IMG/VR virus record: IMGVR_UViG_3300025483_000079
Coordinates: 1 to 23,226 of that record
Source of the DNA: a virus
Strand: one strand, 5' to 3'
DNA: 23,226 nucleotides
Shown here piece by piece: positions 15,999 through 21,673 of the stretch. Position numbers and translations under genes: made by a program. Position 1 is the first letter of the stretch. Each line of letters starts with the position of its first letter. Below the pieces are notes generated by a model, which did not search any database, had not been told where the DNA came from, and was given only the letters and a program-made list of their open reading frames with translations.

Positions 15999-17183
15999 AT
16001 GTCATCTATTACAGTAGGAACTCTTACTTCAACGACTGTAAATGTGAGTGGAAACATCACCATGACCAATGGTATGGTGTTACCTTCATTTACTACAGCA
16101 GGTAGACCATCAAGTCCTAGTGCAGGTCAGATGATCTTTAACACAACTACCGTTGATGTTGAGGTTTGGACAGGATCTGCTTGGGCACCTTTCTTAGGTC
16201 AAGGTTTAAGAAATTGGACTACAGCAGGTAGACCTGCATCACCTGTTGCAGGTGACGTTGGATGGAATACTGAAGATGAGATTGCAGAAATTTATAATGG
16301 AACTGAGTGGGTTCCATTAGGTCAAGGTGGTGGTGCTGATCCTGGTGAGGTTCTGTTTGTTAGCACTGGGCAGAGAAGTTGGGTTGTTCCTGATGGTGTA
16401 GAGTCTGTTTCTGTTGTTGCTATCGGTGGCGGTGGCGGTGGATCAGGCGACCATGATGGTGGTGGCGGCACTGGTGGTGGTCTTGGATGGAGAAATAACA
16501 TTTCAGTAACTCCTGGCGGAAGTGTTACAGTTGTCGTTGGTTCTGGTGGCAGTGGCGGTCCAGGTGATAGTCAAAACGGGCAGGATGGTGGCGATTCCTG
16601 GTTCCAGTCTACTAGTCAAGTTCGTGGTGGCGGTGGAACAGGTGGTCGTGGTAACTATTCTAATGAGAGTCTTCCTGGTGGTAGTTTTACTGGCGATGGT
16701 GGCGGAAGAGGTGGAGAAAATAACTACGGTCCTACTTGGAGAAATGGTGGTACTGGTGCTGGCGGTTACACTGGCAGAGGTGGAGAGGCGGCAATTCCTT
16801 ACAACAACCCTGGTATAGCAGGTACTGGCGGCGGCGGCGGGTCAGGTTCTGGCGGCAATAACTATTATATGGGCGGCGGTGGAGGCACTGGCGTCTATGG
16901 TGAAGGATCAAATGGTAATGGTGGCACTTTCACTGGTAACGGAAGAGAGGGACAACCTGGACAGGGTGGATCTGGAGGGCAACCTGGCGGACCTCCTAGG
17001 AGTGCTGGTCATCACGGTGGTATCTATGGCGGTGCAGGTGGTGGAACCTTTGCTGGTAACAACCAAGGTGGATTGGGTGCTAATGGTGCTGTTAGAATTA
17101 TATGGGGTAGTAATGATGTTCCAAGATCGTTCCCTAGCACAAATACTGACATAGGATCCTCAGTCACGAATCAGCAAGTGTAA
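15999..17183 (+). CDS. Glycine-rich, gp38-like tail fibre tip adhesin
   Basis: The 394-residue product has two tandem copies of a module (TTAGRPSSPSAGQMIFNT...WTGSAW at 32-63; TTAGRPASPVAGDVGWNT...YNGTEW at 73-105). A strand block follows (RSWVVPDGVESVSVVAIG), then about 230 residues of polyglycine-rich sequence, and a closing GANGAVRIIWG with a short tail. T-even gp38-type adhesins form a polyglycine sandwich with variable loops that bind the host receptor, and I infer the same job here. The Gly tract uses GGT and GGC codons and forms a local GC-rich island in AT-rich DNA. It is followed by a strong terminator. Confidence 0.72.
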   Translation: MSSITVGTLTSTTVNVSGNITMTNGMVLPSFTTAGRPSSPSAGQMIFNTTTVDVEVWTGSAWAPFLGQGLRNWTTAGRPASPVAGDVGWNTEDEIAEIYNGTEWVPLGQGGGADPGEVLFVSTGQRSWVVPDGVESVSVVAIGGGGGGSGDHDGGGGTGGGLGWRNNISVTPGGSVTVVVGSGGSGGPGDSQNGQDGGDSWFQSTSQVRGGGGTGGRGNYSNESLPGGSFTGDGGGRGGENNYGPTWRNGGTGAGGYTGRGGEAAIPYNNPGIAGTGGGGGSGSGGNNYYMGGGGGTGVYGEGSNGNGGTFTGNGREGQPGQGGSGGQPGGPPRSAGHHGGIYGGAGGGTFAGNNQGGLGANGAVRIIWGSNDVPRSFPSTNTDIGSSVTNQQV

Positions 17184-17207
17184 TGTGCCAGTTAAAATAA
17201 GTGTCAT

Positions 17208-17233
17208 AGAGGGGTTGCGACCCCTCTTTTTTT
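17208..17233 (+). terminator. Rho-independent terminator of the virion block
   Basis: Perfect 7-base-pair stem AGAGGGG/CCCCTCT with loop TTGCGA (17215-17220), followed by a run of seven T. It ends the fibre gene transcript. The loop is also the -35 box of the promoter below. Confidence 0.9.
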
Positions 17234-17243
17234 ATGCTATATT
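17215..17243 (+). promoter_or_regulatory. Promoter with its -35 box in the terminator loop
   Basis: TTGCGA (17215-17220, the terminator loop) and TATATT (17238-17243) are separated by exactly 17 bases; the terminator's 3' arm and T-run form the spacer. It would drive the small genes from 17269. The -35 box matches consensus less well than its relatives at 18607 and 21080. Confidence 0.6.
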
Positions 17244-17268
17244 GTATAGGTAAACAAATGATAGGACC

Positions 17269-17472
17269 ATGCCTCAATTCACTCTCATCTGCACTGATGA
17301 AGATTCAACGGTAACAACTAAAGAATTTGAAGCAACTGTCCTACAAGATGTTGTGGAAAAGACAGAAGACTTTTTGAAAGGTGTTGGTTATTGCTTTGAA
17401 GAGTTGCGTACTCAAGTATATCCTTTTCCAGTAACTGATGATATTCGCTCTATTTACAAGGATGTGGACTGA
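17269..17472 (+). CDS. Small acidic protein, 67 residues
   Basis: The product (MPQFTLICTDEDSTVTTKEF...) has an alternating beta-alpha pattern and ends ...PVTDDIRSIYKDVD. Its ATG at 17269 is 26 bases after a -10 box. Another ATG at 17258, better spaced from AGG, would open a different 18-codon frame instead. No function can be assigned. It is the first gene of the accessory block after the fibre cluster. Confidence 0.7.
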   Translation: MPQFTLICTDEDSTVTTKEFEATVLQDVVEKTEDFLKGVGYCFEELRTQVYPFPVTDDIRSIYKDVD

Positions 17473-17514
17473 TACATACTAACGTAGTTTATCTTAACTT
17501 AAACATTCAAAACA

Positions 17515-17700
17515 ATGGGTAAGACTTTTCGGCGTGGCGGTAGTGAGCGGGGTTATTACTCACCTGGCAAATCATTACGAGATAAGCGACAACGTGGTGG
17601 ATCTAATCGCACCAGTTCTTGGGAAGAAGAAAACTATTCAAACAAAAAAAATAAGTCTAAAAAAGAATCATTTGATAATTTGGATAGTGATTGGTCATGA
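17515..17700 (+). CDS. Small basic RGG-containing protein, 61 residues
   Basis: The N-terminal half is strongly basic and has two RGG motifs (FRRGGSERGYYSPGKSLRDK and RQRGGSNR). The C-terminal half has a Lys/Asn-rich stretch and an acidic end (NLDSDWS). The composition suggests nucleic acid or acidic-partner binding and probable disorder. No family with known function is recognised. It overlaps the next gene by four bases (ATGA). Confidence 0.65.
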   Translation: MGKTFRRGGSERGYYSPGKSLRDKRQRGGSNRTSSWEEENYSNKKNKSKKESFDNLDSDWS

Positions 17701-17870
17701 TAACATCTAATGACAAATTTAATAGAGGTTTAGATCTCTTTATGGAATCTGTCCTTAAACCAGACAGTAAATTGCGTGAGTGTGCTCACAACCAAAAATG
17801 TTACAACGAACTGATGTATGTCCGTTCCTATGTTCTTGACTATCTAAAAACTCTAAGACGAGACGACTGA
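17697..17870 (+). CDS. Small helical protein, 57 residues
   Basis: ATG 17697 overlaps the preceding stop as ATGA, and its own stop TGA shares a base with the next ATG. The product (MITSNDKFNRGLDLFMESVL... CAHNQKCYNELMYVRSYVLD) looks like a two-helix protein with two Cys. The tight overlaps on both sides support it. Function unknown. Confidence 0.6.
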   Translation: MITSNDKFNRGLDLFMESVLKPDSKLRECAHNQKCYNELMYVRSYVLDYLKTLRRDD

Positions 17871-18067
17871 TGCAATTTCTACACTCACCAATCCTTGACA
17901 GGGATGAGAAGATGGTCTTAAAAGATGCGTTAATTTTGTATGTCTCGGACATACAGAAACGCTTTTATGCCGATGGTGTAATTCCTGAAGATGCTTATCT
18001 AAGTAAGATGGAACGAGTGAAAGAAATTGTTGACATTTTACATTTGAGTGAACTGTATCGCCAGTGA
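17870..18067 (+). CDS. Small helical protein, 65 residues
   Basis: The start shares one base with the previous stop (TGATG). The product (MQFLHSPILDRDEKMVLKDA... IVDILHLSELYRQ) is a helical, evenly charged protein. It ends exactly at the start of a stem-loop element at 18066. No function recognised. Confidence 0.65.
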   Translation: MQFLHSPILDRDEKMVLKDALILYVSDIQKRFYADGVIPEDAYLSKMERVKEIVDILHLSELYRQ

Positions 18068-18121
18068 CACTCTGCAAGGTGTCCACTACACCTTGCAATC
18101 CTAAACAATCTATGCAATACT
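18066..18121 (+). promoter_or_regulatory. Degenerate stem-loop/promoter module, copy at 18066
   Basis: It begins at the upstream stop codon (GTGACAC) like the better copies. A perfect 9-base-pair stem, GCAAGGTGT (18074-18082) and ACACCTTGC (18088-18096) with loop CCACT, follows. TTGCAA (18093-18098) and AATACT (18116-18121) are 17 bases apart, but the -35 box lies in the 3' arm, there is no T-run, and the next ATG (18126) is too close for a normal leader. It may be a decayed copy or give a leaderless transcript. Confidence 0.5.
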
Positions 18122-18125
18122 AATA

Positions 18126-18302
18126 ATGTTGGAAAAAGAAATCCGCCTATTGAACAAAGTCATCAAGAAAGGCGAAAGTGGAGAAGTCGGGTATTCTGAC
18201 GAAGAACTACGCAAACTTAAGACAAAACGTCGCCAGTTGAAAGACTGGAAACAATCAGCAATCACCTCACAAAACAATGGATTCGGTCAGTATGTACGAT
18301 GA
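18126..18302 (+). CDS. Small basic coiled-coil-like protein, 58 residues
   Basis: The product (MLEKEIRLLNKVIKKGESGE... LRKLKTKRRQLKDWKQ) is Lys/Arg/Glu-rich and helical with heptad-like leucines. There is no ribosome binding site, and a possible -10 box lies only four bases upstream. The next gene starts inside it in another frame. The codon pattern is consistent with coding. Function unknown. Confidence 0.6.
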   Translation: MLEKEIRLLNKVIKKGESGEVGYSDEELRKLKTKRRQLKDWKQSAITSQNNGFGQYVR

Positions 18303-18423
18303 AGATTTCAAGGTTTCTTGGGACGAGAATGATCAGGTTCAAGTTCAAGAAGATGAATGGATTTCCTCAGTGATTGGCACTGAACAAGATGCAATCTATG
18401 ATGTTCTTGCCGAGATTGAATGA
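18277..18423 (+). CDS. Very small acidic protein, 48 residues, WDEND motif
   Basis: ATG 18277 (MDSVSMYDEDFKVSWDEND) lies inside the previous gene; ATG 18292 is an alternative. Strongly acidic, with the WDEND motif also present in the 6698 product. The stop overlaps the next start (ATGA). Probably a member of the same small phage protein family; function unknown. Confidence 0.55.
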   Translation: MDSVSMYDEDFKVSWDENDQVQVQEDEWISSVIGTEQDAIYDVLAEIE

Positions 18424-18581
18424 ACAACAACAATCGCTACAAAGTTTGTTGGACTAGACCTAAATCAAAAAATGGATTCTATTCACAACAACAAGTAATC
18501 GTCTTTGGTCTTGATTCTGTGCAACATGTTATCGAAAATGTAGTGCCAGAGGGTCAAGGTTGGGATGTTATACCAATGTGA
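18420..18581 (+). CDS. Very small protein, 53 residues
   Basis: ATG 18420 overlaps the previous stop. The product (MNNNNRYKVCWTRPKSKNGF... VIVFGLDSVQHVIENVVPEG) looks like a small beta-beta-alpha domain ending GWDVIPM. Its stop codon is the first element of the stem-loop/promoter module that follows. Confidence 0.55.
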   Translation: MNNNNRYKVCWTRPKSKNGFYSQQQVIVFGLDSVQHVIENVVPEGQGWDVIPM

Positions 18582-18643
18582 CAGTCACCGAACTGGAGCA
18601 GCACCCTTGACGGGGTGCTTTTTTTATGCCATACTGTATACAG
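18579..18643 (+). promoter_or_regulatory. Combined terminator-promoter module before the first R-M unit
   Basis: It starts at the stop codon with GTGACAGTCACCGAACTG, a partial inverted repeat. TTGACG (18607-18612) forms the loop of the hairpin GCACCC/GGGTGC. The spacer holds the hairpin arm and seven T, and CATACT (18630-18635) lies exactly 17 bases after the -35 box. CTGTATACAG (18634-18643), a perfect 10-base palindrome, overlaps the -10 box and likely start point and could be an operator. It drives the gene at 18657. Confidence 0.8.
18601..18625 (+). terminator. Hairpin terminator with -35 box as loop
   Basis: Stem GCACCC (18601-18606) and GGGTGC (18613-18618), loop TTGACG, followed by seven T (18619-18625). 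A classical rho-independent shape. Confidence 0.85.
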
Positions 18644-18656
18644 GTTAAACAAAGCA

Positions 18657-19283
18657 ATGCCACTCACCGCTGAACAAGGTTACAAGATCAGAGAAGAGTA
18701 TTCTGACATCAAAGAAAAGGCAGTTTGTGATGCACATGGTCTGACACAAGTTGGAGGTTCACGCACTAAAATTGATGGTACTGATGGCGTTAAGAATAAG
18801 AGCATCAAGAATATGTCAGGATCTTCTACACAGGTTCATCTCACAACACAGAAACATTTCATCGAGATGTTAAACATCAGTGGTGATGCTGCTGAGTTCA
18901 TTGCACATTTCTGTGGCAGTGTAGGTTATAACTACAATGGCAAAGATCGCCGTACTATCAAACAGATTGATACGGTGCAGGTTGATGCTTTCAAAGAGTT
19001 CCTTAATACAAACAAGGCAAAAGTTGTCGATCTTATTATTCGCAATGGATTCGACATCACGTCAGTTGTAATTAAGAATACAAAGACAGATGAAGAGTTG
19101 GAGTTGACCTATCAACAGATTTGTGATAAGATTAAGGATGCACAATGGGTCTTCCTCAGTGGTGGTATTCACTTGAAAAATGCTGAAGGTAAGAGTTACT
19201 TTCACTTTCAGCGTGAGGGTAAAAAGAAACTGAGCAATCGTCACAATGTCTTGTGGCATATTCACCGTAACTTGTTCGTATGA
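18657..19283 (+). CDS. Putative restriction endonuclease paired with TSPPY methyltransferase
   Basis: I start at ATG 18657; the frame open from 18615 runs through the promoter. The 208-residue product has a mixed region KIDGTDGVKNKSIKN (residues 38-52) that could hold a D...xK-type metal site, followed by MSGSSTQVHLTTQKHFIEML. Its C-terminal GIHLKNAEGKSYFHFQREGK and NRHNVLWHIHRN recall the closing strands of some type II restriction enzymes. The gene overlaps a DNA methyltransferase by four bases, the usual restriction-modification arrangement. The nuclease call rests mostly on this context and weak motifs. Alternatives are a methyltransferase accessory or an unrelated DNA-binding protein. 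Confidence 0.5.
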   Translation: MPLTAEQGYKIREEYSDIKEKAVCDAHGLTQVGGSRTKIDGTDGVKNKSIKNMSGSSTQVHLTTQKHFIEMLNISGDAAEFIAHFCGSVGYNYNGKDRRTIKQIDTVQVDAFKEFLNTNKAKVVDLIIRNGFDITSVVIKNTKTDEELELTYQQICDKIKDAQWVFLSGGIHLKNAEGKSYFHFQREGKKKLSNRHNVLWHIHRNLFV

Positions 19284-20008
19284 TTATCAATAAAGATTGC
19301 ATCGAAGGTATGAAAGAGATGGAAGATAATTCCATCAATACTATTGTCACATCCCCTCCATATAATAAGAAGGGATTACTTGGTAAGGTGAAGCAAGGTA
19401 ATCAGATCTGGGGTAAGTTTCAGATTGATTACAACACTTATGGTGACGATATGCCTGAAGATCAGTATCAGGCATGGATGGTAGAGTTTCTCAATCAGTG
19501 TCATCGTATTATTAAACCTGATGGTTCTATCTTCTTCAATCACAAACCAAGACGATATAAGAATAGATGTTATCTTCCCACAGACTTCATCAGTCAGAGT
19601 GATGCTCAACTCTATCAACTGATCATCTGGGATAGACGCAACTCACCAAATATCAGGAATGATGTACTTGTGCCATGCACAGAGCATATCTATTGGTTCT
19701 GTAAAAAGAAACCGAAAGTATTTCGTGATGCCATAGATCCTGCATACAAAGGTGAAGTATGGGTGATCAATCCTGAACGACAGAAACAACATCCAGCACC
19801 ATTTCCACCGCAATTAGTAAAGAACTGCATCCAACTCACTACTGAGAAGGGTGACGTTGTTTTGGATCCTTTCATGGGATCAGGCACAACTGCCCTAATT
19901 GCGACAGAATGTAACAGAAGTTGGATTGGGTTTGACATTGACGAAAAGTATGCTAATCTAACTAAAGAAAGAACCAATCAAACTAATCTGAATCACATTC
20001 TTAAATGA
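19280..20008 (+). CDS. DNA methyltransferase, beta-class, TSPPY type (probably N4-cytosine)
   Basis: The 242-residue product transfers a methyl group from S-adenosylmethionine to an exocyclic base amine. Motif IV TSPPYN is at 24-29, and motif I DPFMGSGTT at 196-204, followed by GFDIDEKY. The order IV-before-I is the beta arrangement. An S rather than D before PPY favours N4-cytosine over N6-adenine, though this is not decisive. HPAPFPPQLVKNC (171-183) fits motif X. It overlaps the putative nuclease upstream and the ParB-like gene downstream, each as ATGA, so the three are one translation unit. Confidence 0.9.
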   Translation: MIINKDCIEGMKEMEDNSINTIVTSPPYNKKGLLGKVKQGNQIWGKFQIDYNTYGDDMPEDQYQAWMVEFLNQCHRIIKPDGSIFFNHKPRRYKNRCYLPTDFISQSDAQLYQLIIWDRRNSPNIRNDVLVPCTEHIYWFCKKKPKVFRDAIDPAYKGEVWVINPERQKQHPAPFPPQLVKNCIQLTTEKGDVVLDPFMGSGTTALIATECNRSWIGFDIDEKYANLTKERTNQTNLNHILK

Positions 20009-21054
20009 CATTTCTCCAAAATCTTTCAAATACACTTCCTTGTCAATACTTTGACAATCCTGACAATAAAGTAAATCTCAAAGATCCAGACAACTGGACA
20101 TTTCCTGTAACAGATTTGGGGATTGATGGTATCGAGATTCTACACAAACAATATGGTCTGTTTAAGAACACAAATGACGATAACATTGGTCGTGCAGAAG
20201 GTACTGATCCTGCACAAGTCCTTATTGTTAGAGAAGATGTAGAAGAAAATGGAGTTGATCCTACTCAACCTCCAGTTTTTGTTGATGTAGATACTAATGA
20301 TTTGGTGACTGGTGATCATCGAAAGCAGACAGGTATTCAAGGTTGGATGTTTCAATATGTTCGCTGTCGTGATGCTTGGGCACGCAAACGCCTCGCCAAA
20401 GCACTCAACAATGGGCGTCAATTTCATCAGAAAAACAATAGTGTAGAGGATATTAAAGAGCATATTAAGTATGGTATTGCCAATGGTCATTTGACTACTG
20501 AGCAGGAGATTGAGGATGAAATTAACATGCAATCTAATAACTCTTTGCGAAAGAATCATCGTTCCAATGTTATGAGTGAGATGATTAGTTTCATTCATCA
20601 GACTGGTGCCACAGTTTCACTCAATCGCTATCGCACTTTTACTGACGATAGTTACAATACTTTTGTCGAAAACTCTTCCTCTGACTATAAGAAAGAGGTG
20701 ATTGATGATTCAGAATCCAATACTTATTACTATGGTTCTTCTGGTACATCTATCTCCAATGTGTTAACTCCTGCATCAAAGATTGATCCTACTAGTGAGA
20801 AACCATATCTGAATGTTGTTGCCTCTGTTACTACTCCCAGCACCAAGCATCCGCTAATTAAGAAGCGCATGGATATTCATGAGTATCATCTCAAGCAAAT
20901 CTCTTTGAAACTTGATAAACTTGGGATCTATAAGTTCCATCATGGTTGTTATCCTTGGGAACATCGTGACTGCCGTCATGCTTTTCCTGCACAAGATCAC
21001 ATGCAAGAAGACGTAAACGGCGGTGAATTTATTGAATACAATGATATCAAGTGA
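20005..21054 (+). CDS. ParB-like domain protein in the first R-M unit
   Basis: The 349-residue product has an N-terminal part (about 65-115) ending PVFVDVDTNDLVTGDHRKQTG, which resembles the catalytic or nucleotide-binding box of ParB/sulfiredoxin-fold proteins (GxHR). Next come a Lys/Arg-rich helical stretch and a middle rich in Ser, Thr and Asp. The C-terminal HHGCYPWEHRDCRHAFPAQD is dense in His and Cys, as in a metal site. Phage ParB-like proteins include nucleases and DNA-binding regulators. Overlap with the methyltransferase suggests a restriction, regulatory or modification-related job. Family assignment is moderate, role unknown. Confidence 0.55.
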   Translation: MTFLQNLSNTLPCQYFDNPDNKVNLKDPDNWTFPVTDLGIDGIEILHKQYGLFKNTNDDNIGRAEGTDPAQVLIVREDVEENGVDPTQPPVFVDVDTNDLVTGDHRKQTGIQGWMFQYVRCRDAWARKRLAKALNNGRQFHQKNNSVEDIKEHIKYGIANGHLTTEQEIEDEINMQSNNSLRKNHRSNVMSEMISFIHQTGATVSLNRYRTFTDDSYNTFVENSSSDYKKEVIDDSESNTYYYGSSGTSISNVLTPASKIDPTSEKPYLNVVASVTTPSTKHPLIKKRMDIHEYHLKQISLKLDKLGIYKFHHGCYPWEHRDCRHAFPAQDHMQEDVNGGEFIEYNDIK

Positions 21055-21111
21055 CAGTCGCTGAACTGGTCCAGACCCCTTGACAGGGGCGCTTTTTTCA
21101 TGTATTATAAT
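21052..21111 (+). promoter_or_regulatory. Combined terminator-promoter module before the second R-M unit
   Basis: It starts at the stop codon with GTGACAGTCGCTGAACTGG, very close to the 18579 copy. TTGACA (21080-21085) is the loop of CCCC/GGGG. TATTAT (21103-21108) is exactly 17 bases away, and an overlapping perfect TATAAT (21106-21111) is 20 bases away. The consensus -35 box suggests strong early expression. Confidence 0.82.
21076..21098 (+). terminator. Hairpin terminator with -35 box as loop
   Basis: Stem CCCC (21076-21079)/GGGG (21086-21089), loop TTGACA, then CGC and six T (21093-21098). The stem is shorter than in the 17208 and 18601 copies, so termination may be partial. Confidence 0.65.
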
Positions 21112-21136
21112 AGTATCAAAGGAACCCACCCCACCT

Positions 21137-21673
21137 ATGTTTGACTCTATCTTTGCAGATGGTTCTCTTCGTGATTACATTGATAGCAACCTCCAAGATC
21201 CTTGGAAGGGCACAAACTTTGAGGGTTATGTATTCCTTTCACCTAAGCAAAAGGGTGAGTTGGGTGAAAGATTCGTGTCTAACTTGATGAATAATCTTGG
21301 ACACAAAGTTGAACGTGCAGCAACATCTACCGCAGGACATGATCGCGTTATTAGTAAAATACTGACAGAGATTAAGTTTGCTCTTGCTACTCGTAACAAG
21401 AAAGGTGGCGTGACTGTTGATAAGTTCATCATCAATCATGTCTCTGTAGGTAAAGATTGGGAGCGTCTTATCTTCTGTGGTATCAACCCTGATGAGAAAG
21501 ATGCTCGCATTGTGTTCATCACCAAAGCAGACTTTGAAGCACACTTGAAGAGTGATAAGTGCTATTTCAATGTGCAGCAAGGTGGTAAGAAAGTTGGCAA
21601 CGATGACTACATTTGCACAAATGTTGCTGCTCTGCTAGAATGTGACTTCGTGAAGAATATTGCTGAATGGTGA
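21137..21673 (+). CDS. PD-(D/E)xK-like nuclease, putative restriction enzyme
   Basis: ATG 21137 follows AAAGGA; the frame open to 21080 lies in the promoter. The 178-residue product has SPKQKGELGERFVSNLM (Glu in the first helix), then AGHDRVISKILTEIKFALA, in which Asp69 and Glu78-Ile-Lys80 fit the D...ExK active site of PD-(D/E)xK nucleases. The rest is mixed alpha/beta with a conserved-looking DWERLIFCGINPDEKD strand region. It overlaps a DNA methyltransferase by seven bases, so the pair looks like a compact type II restriction-modification system. Degradation of host or competitor DNA is the inferred role. Confidence 0.7.
   Translation: MFDSIFADGSLRDYIDSNLQDPWKGTNFEGYVFLSPKQKGELGERFVSNLMNNLGHKVERAATSTAGHDRVISKILTEIKFALATRNKKGGVTVDKFIINHVSVGKDWERLIFCGINPDEKDARIVFITKADFEAHLKSDKCYFNVQQGGKKVGNDDYICTNVAALLECDFVKNIAEW

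Noticed and set aside
16424-17104. Possible tandem DNA repeat or CRISPR-like array
   Set aside because: The repetition comes from glycine codons; there are no regular direct repeats with spacers. No CRISPR array was seen anywhere in the window.
16522-17154. Val/Leu-rich open frames inside the adhesin gene
   Set aside because: They are the frame-shifted reading of GGT/GGC glycine codons.
18066-18096. Rho-independent terminator at the 9-base-pair stem
   Set aside because: The stem is good but no T-run follows, so I annotated it only as a degenerate module.
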